The notes beneath the pieces are model-generated. The model searched no databases, was not told where the DNA came from, and saw only the letters and a list, made by a program, of their open reading frames with translations. Positions 8,240 to 17,229 of a DNA stretch of 64,000 nucleotides are shown piece by piece; position 1 is the first letter of the stretch, and each line of letters opens with the position of its first letter. The stretch comes from an uncultured Bacteroides sp. (lineage in GTDB: Bacteria > Bacteroidota > Bacteroidia > Chitinophagales > Chitinophagaceae). The stretch spans positions 62,001-126,000 of the forward strand of contig CABHOP010000015.1 in assembly GCA_902168085.1 (NCBI GenBank), read 5' to 3'. Position numbers and translations under genes: made by a program.

Positions 8240-8917
8240 TTAGTTGGAATAATATTGGCCCAATGCATTATTCAGATTTCTGGCATACGGCCTGTAATAC
8301 GTGCTTTTAGATGTTTCGTTGTAATAATAATCCTTCACGCTTTTTTTACTTTTTTTCTTAGAAGGTATCGTACCTGTTCTGTGCGGTTGAGCGGTAAGTA
8401 TATTTTGAAAACGGTGTGTAAGCATTACCAAACGTTTTTGCCCGCTTCCCAATGGCGCATAAGCAGCATCGTAAGGGTCCTTGTCATCCCCTTCCGACCG
8501 GTAATCAGATGTTGTCAGTACATGGTACCCGAAGTAAACAATATTATAGTTTGTATCTGCTGCATTTTTCATGGGGCTTGCAACCGGTTTCATATCCTTA
8601 TCCAGCACTACACCTTCCAGGGCGCCGTCCTGCACTTGTTTGGCAGTACTGTCGAAAAAATAGTACACAGGGCAAAAATCAAAGTTGTCTGAAAAGTCCA
8701 TCACCATGCGTTTAGAAACTTCTGCTGCATCCTTCCGGGTATTTTCTGCACTTTTTATATTTCCCTTCCTGGTATAGGCTTCTGCCAGTTGTTTATTGGT
8801 AGGCAATTGTACCAGTATGAATTCCGGCGCTGTGCTTGCAGTCCTGTTTTTAAATACTTGTGCGTTGATGTCATTCCATGCTGTAAGACACAAAACCAGT
8901 GCTATTATTCTTCTCAT
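8240..8917 (-). CDS. Secreted protein of unknown function
   Basis: A 225-residue protein not recognised by family. It starts with a short signal peptide (MRRIIALVLCLTAWNDINAQ, with likely cleavage after NAQ), so it is probably periplasmic or outer-membrane associated. The middle contains DNFDFCPVYYFFDS and YFGYHVLTTSDYR, and the C-terminus is Lys/Tyr-rich (SKKKSKKSVKDYYYNETS). No membrane segments follow the signal. It ends 12 bases from the terminator shared with tRNA-Cys. The preceding minus-strand gene is the DUF2723 membrane protein, 45 bases upstream, so co-transcription is possible. Function unknown. Confidence 0.7.
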   Translation of the reverse strand: MRRIIALVLCLTAWNDINAQVFKNRTASTAPEFILVQLPTNKQLAEAYTRKGNIKSAENTRKDAAEVSKRMVMDFSDNFDFCPVYYFFDSTAKQVQDGALEGVVLDKDMKPVASPMKNAADTNYNIVYFGYHVLTTSDYRSEGDDKDPYDAAYAPLGSGQKRLVMLTHRFQNILTAQPHRTGTIPSKKKSKKSVKDYYYNETSKSTYYRPYARNLNNALGQYYSN

Positions 8918-8962
8918 CGTTACAGGTATTTTTATTGATTTGTATATAAAAACAACCCGGTC

Positions 8963-11900
8963 TTAAAGACCGGGGTTGTTTACTGGTTGTTGAGGTTGTT
9001 GCATTTGCTGCAAACTTGGCATCTGGCTCGCAGCTTTGTTTATAATGAAGTTGAGCCTGTCTTGTATTTCTTTGGCTGTTTTTGCATCACCGGCATTCTG
9101 TGCTACGTTCGATAGTATGTTCATGATCGTAGCATCTCGTTTCACTTCATTGGTCATATTATCTCTCAGGCTTTCTTTTACAGATAAGATGTAGTTGATG
9201 TCATCTTCACAGTTCTTCACGATCTTCAACGCCAGCTCGCGGCCTTTAGTCTTCTCGCCTATATTATAGTAAGCCATAGCTATATAATAAGCCGTAGCAT
9301 CATAATAGTAAGATTTCTGTGAAATATTCGCCATCACTTTATCCAGCAGGGCTACACCTTCCTGGTTACGTCCCGACCAGCCCAGTTCTGTAGCTATCCT
9401 GGCACCGTTGATGCGGTAGGTAGCAAACATGATACGGTTCTTCTCATCAAAATAAACATCATTGCGTTGGCCATTACCCCATTTAAAGGTATTCATAAAC
9501 AGGTTGTAGCTCTTATCCAGGTCTACAGAACCCATGTCCTGTTGCCTTGCTTTCAATGAATCGTTCAGGCGGTAAGGCAGCACGCGGTATACCACACCTT
9601 CCAGGCGCATATAATCGTCCATACCTTCGTAGTTATCGCCCGGCAGGCCACTGCCAAAATATACAGGGCGTTTCCAGCCATCGGCAGCTATAGCGGCCAG
9701 GATGTTCAACGCAGCCAGGTCATCTTTATAAGCTACATCTTTAGGGAAAACGAACTTCATATCATTGATGATATTATTGGTGTCGGCAGCTTTTATCCAG
9801 CCTCTTTTCACCATTTCATCTTTGCTCATGCTTGGCAGGTAAAACTTCTTACTGGGGTAAAAGTTCTCTGCTTCGCCACTCATAGATTGCAGTTTGGCAT
9901 TCGGGTCATCGCTGATCATGAATTTACAAATGTCCATCAGGCTCAGGAATTTGTCCTGGGGCACTTGTGGGCTGTTATAATATTGCAAATAGTTCCTGCG
10001 GTCTCCCAGGTAATGTTCACGTTTCCATACCATAGGTACGGCATCAGCGTCATTTATCTTGCGGTTCAGTTGGTCTATATACCAGTCTATACCTAGCAGG
10101 CTCATGTTGACGATGCGTATGTCCGTACGTACGCCTTCTATCTCCTGCAGGTACCACAGCGGGTACGTATCGTTATCACCAAAGGTGAACAGGATGGCAT
10201 TTTTCTCGCAAGACATCAGGGCATTGTAGGCCGATGATTGTGCCAGCTTTTTCTTAGAGCGGTTGTGGTCATCCCAGCCTTCCTTGGCCATAATGGTTGG
10301 TACGGCCAGCAGGCACAGTGCAATGGTTACATAAGCACCGGCAGCGCTTTTTACAGCTTTTTGCAGCCAGTCGTTCACCATCATTACGCCAAGGCCTATC
10401 CATATGGCAAATGCATACATAGACCCCACAAAGGCGTAGTCGCGCTCACGTGGTTGCAGCGGTGGCATATTCAGGTATATGGCAATGGCGATACCTGTAA
10501 AGAAGAACAAGGTTAATACAGTAGTACCATCTTTCTTATCGCGGTTGAATTGGTAGATCAAACCAAGTATACCCAGTATAAATGGCAGCATATAGTACTG
10601 GTTGCGGGCAGGGTTATTCTTAATGCCGTCCGATCCCAGGTCCATATCACCGCGTCCCATCATTTTATCTATCGGTTTGATGCCCGTTATCCAGTTACCG
10701 TTGCGCGCCATACCATTGCTCATACCTTGCAGGTCGTTCTGGCGGCCGCTGTAGTTCCACATAAAGTAGCGCCACCACATCCAGTTAATGTGATAACCGA
10801 AGAAGAAGCTGAAGTTATCAGATGTCGTCGGCGACTCTCCCGGGGTCAGGCCCAGGTAGTCGCGGTAGTACTGCACGTGGCTTGGGTCGTTATTATCCCA
10901 TATACGCGGGAAGAAACGCTTGTCGGCGCCATCATACACTTGTTCTAGTTTCTTACCTACTATTTCGTAGTGGTCTTTACCGTCTTTTTCAGAACGGGCA
11001 TATTGATGTCCTTTCGATCTGTATTCGATAGGCCTTGAATCAAAGTCCTGGCCAAACAGCAATGGCTGGCTGCCAAACTGCTCACGTTGCAGGTAAGAGG
11101 TAAGGCTGATAGCATTGTCCGGGTTGGTCATGTCTATCGGCGTTTCTGCACGAGAACGTATCAAAGGTGCCAGGTAGCTGGAAAAACCAATGATGATGAA
11201 AGTGATACACAGGATGCCGGTATGCACCAGGTACCAGTTCTTTTTCTTTGCCCATATCAGCAGCCATACTAATGCCGCTACCAGTATCACGATGAAAGTA
11301 AGCGCACCGGAATCGAATGGCATACCCAGGCTGTTTACAAACAGCAGGTCGAACTTGGAAGCCAGTATCGGCAAGCCTTGCAGCACGCCAAACTGTACGA
11401 AAGCCAGTGCTACGCAGCCCAGTATAAAGGCTATGATACCACCCCTTGTAGTTGCTTCATAACGCTTGAAGTAGTACACCATACCTACTGCCGGTATAGC
11501 CAGCAGGTTCAGCAAGTGTATACCTACCGAAAGGCCCATCATATAAGAGATGAACACCAGCCAGCGGTCTGCATATTTGGTATTGGCCACATGTTCCCAT
11601 TTCAGGATGGCCCAGAATACTACGGCTGTAAAGAAAGAGGATGTGGCATATACCTCGGCTTCCACGGCAGAGAACCAGAAGGTATCAGAGAAAGTATAAG
11701 CCAGCGCACCTACGATGCCCGAACCCATTATCAGCGTGGTTTGCAGGCCGGTAGGTTCAGTGTCGCCACCACTGGTCAGTTTTTTGGCAAAGTGTGTAAT
11801 GGTCCAGAACAGGAACAGGATGGTCAGTCCGCTCGCTATGGCCGACCACGCATTCATAAAAATAGCCACGCGGCTTACATCGCCACCGGCCATCAACGCA

Positions 11901-12088
11901 AACATGCGTTGTATCATCATAAATAATGGGGCACCGGGAGAGTGGCCTACTTCTATTTTATAGGCACAAGATAAAAACTCACCACAATCCCAGAAGCTGG
12001 TCGTAGGTTCCATAGTGGATAAGTAAACCAGGGTAGCAATAATACCCACGGCCCAACCAACTATGTTGTTGATTTTGCGAAAATTCAT
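8963..12088 (-). CDS. DUF2723 multi-pass membrane protein (putative GT-C glycosyltransferase)
   Basis: A large Bacteroidota membrane protein of the DUF2723/TMEM260 type, a family assigned to GT-C protein O-glycosylation. The N-terminal half has about 12 membrane segments. The conserved first-loop motif PTTSFWDCGEFLSCAYKIEV (Asp/Glu, likely catalytic) lies near residue 30, followed by GHSPGAPLFMM. A later soluble region has FTFGDNDTYPLWYLQEIEGV and NMSLLGIDWYIDQL, and the C-terminus looks TPR-like (residues ~900-1000). The frame is open upstream to 12139, but the ATG at 12088 (MNFRKINNIVGW) gives the family N-terminus and is chosen, for 1041 residues. Acceptor and sugar are unknown. Confidence 0.88.
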   Translation of the reverse strand: MNFRKINNIVGWAVGIIATLVYLSTMEPTTSFWDCGEFLSCAYKIEVGHSPGAPLFMMIQRMFALMAGGDVSRVAIFMNAWSAIASGLTILFLFWTITHFAKKLTSGGDTEPTGLQTTLIMGSGIVGALAYTFSDTFWFSAVEAEVYATSSFFTAVVFWAILKWEHVANTKYADRWLVFISYMMGLSVGIHLLNLLAIPAVGMVYYFKRYEATTRGGIIAFILGCVALAFVQFGVLQGLPILASKFDLLFVNSLGMPFDSGALTFIVILVAALVWLLIWAKKKNWYLVHTGILCITFIIIGFSSYLAPLIRSRAETPIDMTNPDNAISLTSYLQREQFGSQPLLFGQDFDSRPIEYRSKGHQYARSEKDGKDHYEIVGKKLEQVYDGADKRFFPRIWDNNDPSHVQYYRDYLGLTPGESPTTSDNFSFFFGYHINWMWWRYFMWNYSGRQNDLQGMSNGMARNGNWITGIKPIDKMMGRGDMDLGSDGIKNNPARNQYYMLPFILGILGLIYQFNRDKKDGTTVLTLFFFTGIAIAIYLNMPPLQPRERDYAFVGSMYAFAIWIGLGVMMVNDWLQKAVKSAAGAYVTIALCLLAVPTIMAKEGWDDHNRSKKKLAQSSAYNALMSCEKNAILFTFGDNDTYPLWYLQEIEGVRTDIRIVNMSLLGIDWYIDQLNRKINDADAVPMVWKREHYLGDRRNYLQYYNSPQVPQDKFLSLMDICKFMISDDPNAKLQSMSGEAENFYPSKKFYLPSMSKDEMVKRGWIKAADTNNIINDMKFVFPKDVAYKDDLAALNILAAIAADGWKRPVYFGSGLPGDNYEGMDDYMRLEGVVYRVLPYRLNDSLKARQQDMGSVDLDKSYNLFMNTFKWGNGQRNDVYFDEKNRIMFATYRINGARIATELGWSGRNQEGVALLDKVMANISQKSYYYDATAYYIAMAYYNIGEKTKGRELALKIVKNCEDDINYILSVKESLRDNMTNEVKRDATIMNILSNVAQNAGDAKTAKEIQDRLNFIINKAASQMPSLQQMQQPQQPVNNPGL

Positions 12089-12224
12089 GCAAGCGATTGT
12101 TTTGACAGGCAACAAAAATAGAAAAATACACGTATGCACCTAATAGGCACCATGGAATTAACATATTTATATGTTACTGTTTTGTATGTATTGCTTTCGG
12201 TTAAACAATACCGCCGGTTTATAA

Positions 12225-12662
12225 TCAAACTAACAGGTGGCTGGAATTTTTCAACCTGTCGGTCGGTATGATCTGTGCCAGCTGTATATCCGGCAGGTTT
12301 CGCAATAGTTGCATAATGGTGGCAGCCTGGCTTTCCGGTGCGCCGCATTCTATCATCCACAGGTAGTCCAGTTGTTTCACTTCGGGCAGCAATACCTGTT
12401 TGTCGCTTTTCAACCGGTATATGGCATAGCGGCCGCCATTCAGCGGCAGGCAATATTCAAAGAAATGAAAATGATAAGGCTCGCCGCCTACTTTTATCAT
12501 CGGGTCGCTTTCCGGCCGGCGCACAAAGTCCAGGTTCATCTTCCGGTTTAGCTGCTGGCAAAAGCGGTGGGGTGAAAGCGCACATACAATGCCTATCAAT
12601 GCGGTATCGGAGAAAAAGCTTTCCTCCATCGCAGCCATATCCAATACCAGCTTTGCAGCCAT
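12225..12662 (-). CDS. IPExxxVDY family protein
   Basis: A 145-residue Bacteroidota-specific protein of unknown function. The family-naming motif appears as LLPEVKQLDYLWMIE near residue 90, a variant of IPExxxVDY with Leu for Ile and Val. Other visible pieces are FFSDTALIGIVCALSPHRFC near the N-terminus and FHFFEYCLP in the middle. There is no signal peptide or membrane segment, so it is probably cytoplasmic. It is divergent from the SPFH gene across about 70 bases. In other Bacteroidota such genes sit near pyruvate kinase or rnc; no such link is visible here. Confidence 0.8.
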   Translation of the reverse strand: MAAKLVLDMAAMEESFFSDTALIGIVCALSPHRFCQQLNRKMNLDFVRRPESDPMIKVGGEPYHFHFFEYCLPLNGGRYAIYRLKSDKQVLLPEVKQLDYLWMIECGAPESQAATIMQLLRNLPDIQLAQIIPTDRLKNSSHLLV

Positions 12663-12732
12663 GCGCGCAATAATTATTTAGTACCCCAAATTTCGGGCAA
12701 CTTTGTATATTTCCAAATAAACATACATATCT

Positions 12733-13671
12733 ATGATTGGCTTGATTGCTTTAGGGGTGCTCATTATCCTGCTTTTGTTCTGTTTGGTAACGGTGCAGCA
12801 GGGTACGGTTGCGGTCATTACCATCTTTGGTAAATTCCAACGCATATTGCGTCCGGGGCTCAACTTCCGTATTCCCATCATCGAGCAGATATTCAAACGC
12901 ATATCTTATCAAAACCGCTCGATAGAACTGAAATTCCAGGCTATTACGCAAGACCAGGCCAATGTCAACTTCTCGGCCATGCTGCTGTATTCGGTGCTGA
13001 ATGAAGAGGCGGAAACCATCAAGAATGTAGCATTTAAGTTTATAGACGAGCGCAGCTTTATGCAGGCCCTGGTACGCAGTGTAGAAGGGGCAGTACGTGC
13101 ATATGTGGCTACCAAAAAGCAATCGGAGATACTCCAGTTGCGTACCGAAATTATCTTTCACGTAAAAGAACAACTGGATAAGCAACTGGAAGAGTGGGGC
13201 TACCACCTGCTCGACCTCCAGTTGAACGACATAGCATTTGATGAGGCCATTATGCGCTCTATGGCACAGGTGGTGGCATCTAACAATCTGAAGGCCGCCG
13301 CCGAAAATGAAGGCCAGGCGTTGCTGATAACGAAAACCAAGGCGGCAGAGGCCGATGGTAACGCCATTAAAATATCTGCTGAGGCCGAAAGGCAGGCAGC
13401 CCAATTGCGTGGTCAGGGCGTCGCCCTTTTCAGGGAAGAAGTAGCACGGGGTATGGCACATGCAGCCAAAGAAATGCAGAATGCCAATCTCGATGCATCT
13501 TTTATCCTCTTCTCTATGTGGACCGATGCCATAAAGCATTTTGCTGAAAACGGCAATGGTAATACCATCTTCCTCGATGGGTCTACCGATAACCTGCAGC
13601 GTACTATGCAGCAAATGATGGCCATCAACCAACAATCTTCCATTGTGAGGCCGGGCAGTGATAATAAGTAA
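12733..13671 (+). CDS. SPFH/band-7 domain protein (slipin/stomatin-like)
   Basis: An inner-membrane-anchored scaffold protein of the stomatin superfamily. One N-terminal membrane segment (residues ~1-20, LIALGVLIILLLFCLVTV) is followed by the band-7 domain starting QGTVAVITIFGKFQRILRPG. A coiled, Ala/Glu-rich stretch follows (AEADGNAIKISAEAERQAAQ, residues ~205-235). At 312 residues it is of normal size. Substrate and partners are unknown; no NfeD-type partner is adjacent. It is divergent from the IPExxxVDY gene and is followed by purA after 114 bases containing a promoter box. Confidence 0.9.
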   Translation: MIGLIALGVLIILLLFCLVTVQQGTVAVITIFGKFQRILRPGLNFRIPIIEQIFKRISYQNRSIELKFQAITQDQANVNFSAMLLYSVLNEEAETIKNVAFKFIDERSFMQALVRSVEGAVRAYVATKKQSEILQLRTEIIFHVKEQLDKQLEEWGYHLLDLQLNDIAFDEAIMRSMAQVVASNNLKAAAENEGQALLITKTKAAEADGNAIKISAEAERQAAQLRGQGVALFREEVARGMAHAAKEMQNANLDASFILFSMWTDAIKHFAENGNGNTIFLDGSTDNLQRTMQQMMAINQQSSIVRPGSDNK

Positions 13672-13692
13672 AAAATTAAAATTGCTTACACG

Positions 13693-13700
13693 TACCTTTG
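13693..13700 (+). promoter_or_regulatory. TAnnTTTG -7 box upstream of purA
   Basis: TACCTTTG matches the Bacteroidota -7 consensus 86 bases before the purA ATG. No convincing -33 TTTG is seen at the right distance. Confidence 0.5.
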
Positions 13701-13785
13701 CGTTTTGATGCGCATTTTTTTGCCCGCGAGAAATGCAGTTTGATTATTCAACTTATCCACTAATTTTGGGCGCGAAATTTTTTTT

Positions 13786-15051
13786 ATGATCGACGTTTTG
13801 CTTGGTTTGCAATGGGGGGATGAAGGCAAGGGTAAAATAGTAGACTACCTGGCTGCCAATTATGATATTATTGCACGTTTTCAGGGTGGCCCGAATGCTG
13901 GCCACACACTGTATGTAGACGGCAAGAAAGTGGTATTGCATACCATTCCTTCCGGTGTGTTTCACGGCCACTGCCTCAACCTGATAGGCAATGGTGTGGT
14001 GATAGACCCGGTAACACTTCAAAAAGAAATAAACAATATCATAGCCCTGCAGCCCGATGTGCTGCAGCGTCTTTTCGTTTCGCAGCGCGCACACCTCATA
14101 GTGCCTACGCACCGTGCGCTCGATGCTGCTTCAGAAGCTGCCAAAGGTTCTGAAAAAATAGGCTCTACACTGAAAGGCATAGGCCCTGCTTATATGGATA
14201 AAACAGGCCGCAATGGCTTGCGTGTAGGCGATATACTCAGCAAAGATTTCATGCAGCGCTACAACAGGCTGAAGGAGAAACACCTGCAAATGTTGAAGCA
14301 ATATGACCACCAGGTAGACTGGCAGGAGTGGGAAGAACAATTTATGGCTGCAGTAGAATATATGCGTACCCTGCAGATAGTAAATGCAGAATACTGGCTG
14401 GATAACCACCTGAAAGATGGTAAAAAAGTATTGGCAGAAGGCGCGCAGGGCAGTATGCTGGATATAGATTTCGGTACCTATCCGTTCGTTACTTCTTCTA
14501 ATACCATCACCGCAGGTGTTTGCAATGGTTTGGGTGTGGCCCCTTCGCGTATAGGCGAGGTGTATGGCATTACCAAAGCATACTGCACACGTGTAGGCGG
14601 TGGCCCGTTCCCTACCGAACTGCTGGATGAAACCGGCGATGCACTGCGTAAAGCCGGTAATGAATTTGGCGCTACCACAGGCCGCCCGCGCCGCTGTGGC
14701 TGGATAGACCTGGTAGCCCTGCGCTATGCTGTAATGCTTAGCGGTGTTACCAAACTGATTGTTACCAAAGCCGACGTGATGGATGGCTTCAACCCGGTTA
14801 AAATAGCCGTAGGCTATAAGGTAGATGGCGTAGAAACCAAAGAAATGCCATACGACCTTTGCAGCGTTACCATCGAGCCGGTTTACCATACGTTCCCCGG
14901 CTGGGAAAAACCAATAAGCTCTTGCACCAACTACGATGAAACACCTCAGGTATTTAAGGATTATTGCCGCTTTGTAGAGGACTACCTCGGCACACGTATC
15001 GCATTCGTTTCCAACGGTACGGGCCGCGACCAATTGCTGCAAATTCCTTAA
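13786..15051 (+). CDS. purA: Adenylosuccinate synthetase
   Basis: Catalyses GTP-dependent condensation of IMP and aspartate in AMP biosynthesis. The N-terminal phosphate loop GLQWGDEGKGKIVDYLA, the NAGHTLYVDGKK segment with the catalytic His, GIGPAYMDKTGRNGLR, EGAQGSMLDIDFGTYPFVTS and TTGRPRRCGWIDL are all visible. The 421-residue length is standard. It has its own TAnnTTTG box. A single-mismatch DnaA-like 9-mer lies at 13753-13761 in its leader but is probably chance. Confident assignment. Confidence 0.98.
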   Translation: MIDVLLGLQWGDEGKGKIVDYLAANYDIIARFQGGPNAGHTLYVDGKKVVLHTIPSGVFHGHCLNLIGNGVVIDPVTLQKEINNIIALQPDVLQRLFVSQRAHLIVPTHRALDAASEAAKGSEKIGSTLKGIGPAYMDKTGRNGLRVGDILSKDFMQRYNRLKEKHLQMLKQYDHQVDWQEWEEQFMAAVEYMRTLQIVNAEYWLDNHLKDGKKVLAEGAQGSMLDIDFGTYPFVTSSNTITAGVCNGLGVAPSRIGEVYGITKAYCTRVGGGPFPTELLDETGDALRKAGNEFGATTGRPRRCGWIDLVALRYAVMLSGVTKLIVTKADVMDGFNPVKIAVGYKVDGVETKEMPYDLCSVTIEPVYHTFPGWEKPISSCTNYDETPQVFKDYCRFVEDYLGTRIAFVSNGTGRDQLLQIP

Positions 15052-15129
15052 TAAAAAAATTATGTATTCGTATCTGAAAAAAAATTTGGGAATTTCGATA
15101 AACAATTAAAATTTTACGTCATCAACGGT

Positions 15130-15594
15130 ATGAGTGCTATGAAATCAGATTCAAGCAAAAAAGGAACAACTAACAAGAGCGCAGCGCCTGCAAGCAAAGC
15201 TGCAGCAAAGAAAGCATCATCTAAACCTATCAAGAAATCTGAAGAGGAAGATGACGACGATGAACTGGATGAAGAACTGGATGAGCAGCCGAAAAAGAAA
15301 ACGGCCGCTAAGAAAACAACAGCCAGCAAATCTAAAAGCCGCGATGACGATGATGACGACGATGATGATGATGACGATCTGGAAGATGACGATGATGATT
15401 TCGGTAAAGACGACGAAGATGATTACGACATAGAAAAAGAGTTTGAGGAGTTTGATATGCCAAAGTCAAAAGGTAAAGCAGGTGGCAAAAAATCATCAAA
15501 AGATGATGATTTTGATGTAGACGATGATTTCAAAGACCTGGGCTTCTTTAACGACGGTGGCGATGGTTTTGATGACGATGACGATGATTTCTAA
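15130..15594 (+). CDS. Lys/Ala-rich plus polyaspartate low-complexity protein
   Basis: A 154-residue protein with no recognisable folded domain. Residues 1-70 are rich in Lys, Ala and Ser, like histone H1-type tails (SKAAAKKASSKPIKKSE). Residues ~45-105 and 125-154 are dominated by Asp and Glu, including a run of twelve Asp at about residues 72-83. The charge split suggests a disordered nucleic-acid or protein-binding tail protein, comparable in composition, not in sequence, to the acidic tail of RNA polymerase delta. The true start could be the ATG at 15130 or at 15139. The gene lies between purA and pabB. Function unknown. Confidence 0.75.
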   Translation: MSAMKSDSSKKGTTNKSAAPASKAAAKKASSKPIKKSEEEDDDDELDEELDEQPKKKTAAKKTTASKSKSRDDDDDDDDDDDDLEDDDDDFGKDDEDDYDIEKEFEEFDMPKSKGKAGGKKSSKDDDFDVDDDFKDLGFFNDGGDGFDDDDDDF

Positions 15595-15673
15595 TCTTCA
15601 ATCGTAGCGCTTGCAAAGACAAAAAGCTACATTTTCCCTGCAAAAGGGCGAATACGGAATACTAAAACAGAAA

Positions 15674-16897
15674 ATGCTGAATTGGACGCAACAGTTCAGC
15701 ATTTTTCTTTTTTTAGATAGCAATGGCTATGACGATCGCTATGGCCATTATGAATGCCTTATGGCAGCCGGCAGCCATGCCACCTGCACGGGCCTTGATG
15801 CCATACAGCATTGGCACGATACGAATAAAGACTGGCTCTTCGGCCACATTTGTTACGATTATAAGAATGAACTGGAAGCCAAGTGCTCATCACGGCACCC
15901 TATAGCTACAGGCTGGGGCGATGATCCGCTGCATTTCTTTCAGCCATCTGTAGTTTGTTATATCGGCAAGGATAAAACGACGCTTACTATCGAATCACTG
16001 AGTGACACACCTGAAACGATATACACAGCTATTTTATCGGCAAATGAAACAGTGGCTGCTGCACTTCCCAAATTGCAGTTTCAGCAAGTAATAGATAAGC
16101 AAACCTATCTTACAACTATCGATGCTTTGCGCAGGCATATAGCCGATGGCGATTGTTACGAAATTAATTTCTGCAATGAAGGCATTTGTAACGATGCGGA
16201 CGTACAGCCGTTAGCCGTGTTCAATGCGCTCAATGCGATTTCACCGGCACCGTTTGCCGCTTTTTACCGCTCCGGCAATAGGTATATGATGTGTGCCAGC
16301 CCCGAAAGATATATCATGCGCAACGGCAGCACTATCCTGTCGCAGCCTATAAAAGGCACTATGCGCAGGGGCGAGGACGCTATTAGCGATGATGCTGCTA
16401 AAAACAGCCTGTACAATAGCAGTAAAGACCGTGCGGAAAATGTGATGATAGTGGACCTGGTGCGGAACGACCTGGCACGTAGCTGTAAAGTGGGTACAGT
16501 GTCTGTCGATGAACTGTTTGGCATCTACAGCTTTCCGCAGGTGCACCAGATGATATCTACCATCAGCGGCACGCTGGATGCGGCAACACCGTTTACCAAT
16601 GCTATCAGGTACAGTTTCCCGATGGGTAGCATGACGGGCGCACCAAAAATAAAAGTGATGGAACTGATAGACCGCTATGAGCATAGCCGTCGCGAATTAT
16701 TTGCAGGTACAGTAGGGTATATCTCCCCACTGGGCGATTTCGATTTCAATGTCATCATCCGGAGCCTGTATTACAATACAAAACTCAAAAGACTGTCGTA
16801 TCAAACGGGTGGGGCCATCACATATGATAGTACCGCCGTGCAGGAATGGGAAGAAATGCGCCTGAAAGCCTGGGCGCTGGAGCGTATTTTTGATTAA
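15674..16897 (+). CDS. pabB: Aminodeoxychorismate synthase component I
   Basis: A chorismate-binding enzyme that makes 4-amino-4-deoxychorismate for folate synthesis. The motif SQPIKGTMRRG carries the Lys of the PIKGT signature that separates PabB from TrpE (PIAGT). Further signatures are KDRAENVMIVDLVRNDLAR, then FPMGSMTGAPKIKVMELID, and GYISPLGDFDFNVIIR. The frame is open back to a TTG at 15611, but the ATG at 15674 gives a normal N-terminus and 407 residues. No pabA or pabC is adjacent. It is followed by a convergent small lipoprotein gene four bases away. Confidence 0.9.
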   Translation: MLNWTQQFSIFLFLDSNGYDDRYGHYECLMAAGSHATCTGLDAIQHWHDTNKDWLFGHICYDYKNELEAKCSSRHPIATGWGDDPLHFFQPSVVCYIGKDKTTLTIESLSDTPETIYTAILSANETVAAALPKLQFQQVIDKQTYLTTIDALRRHIADGDCYEINFCNEGICNDADVQPLAVFNALNAISPAPFAAFYRSGNRYMMCASPERYIMRNGSTILSQPIKGTMRRGEDAISDDAAKNSLYNSSKDRAENVMIVDLVRNDLARSCKVGTVSVDELFGIYSFPQVHQMISTISGTLDAATPFTNAIRYSFPMGSMTGAPKIKVMELIDRYEHSRRELFAGTVGYISPLGDFDFNVIIRSLYYNTKLKRLSYQTGGAITYDSTAVQEWEEMRLKAWALERIFD

Positions 16898-16900
16898 TAT

Positions 16901-17128
16901 CTATTGTAGCCTGCAGGTTTCCGAATCTGGTCCTACAGGGTCTTTGTAGCATTGTTCCTTCGCTGCTTCGCGGTTCGAATGGTTTATCTGGTATTGATAG
17001 CTACCGCCACCAATGCCACCCGAGCATTCACAGATGAAACTTTCCTTTTGGCAGGAAGAGAAGTAGAATACCGTTAGTAAAGCGCTTGTTAATAAAACGG
17101 CAGTTCTTCTCATAGCAGCAGTTCTCAT
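16901..17128 (-). CDS. Small Cys-patterned lipoprotein (paralogue A)
   Basis: A predicted lipoprotein of 75 residues. The signal peptide ends in the lipobox FYFSSC, so the mature protein would begin at that Cys. The mature part of about 50 residues has FICECSG directly after the lipobox, then EQC and ETC near the end. The pattern lipobox-K/R-E-aromatic-x-C-x-C, a middle Cys after Lys/Ala and a terminal Cys recurs in the genes at 23856, 24194 and 36012. An alternative start is the ATG at 17113. It is convergent with pabB. Function unknown; a disulfide-stabilised envelope peptide is an inference. Confidence 0.65.
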   Translation of the reverse strand: MRTAAMRRTAVLLTSALLTVFYFSSCQKESFICECSGGIGGGSYQYQINHSNREAAKEQCYKDPVGPDSETCRLQ

Positions 17129-17229
17129 ATACTTTTGCAGAACAAATAATATGCCGCTTTCCTCTATGTTCGCAAAACGAAGGCTTTGGCAGCATATTTG
17201 TACTTTAATCGGCTAATCCTCTATATGTT

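Noticed and set aside
13753-13761. TTATCCACT, one mismatch from a DnaA box, before purA
   Set aside because: A single imperfect box with no repeats or other replication signals; expected by chance in 64 kb.
14131-15105. Long open frame opposite purA
   Set aside because: Same cause; purA is certain and the antisense translation is composition-biased.
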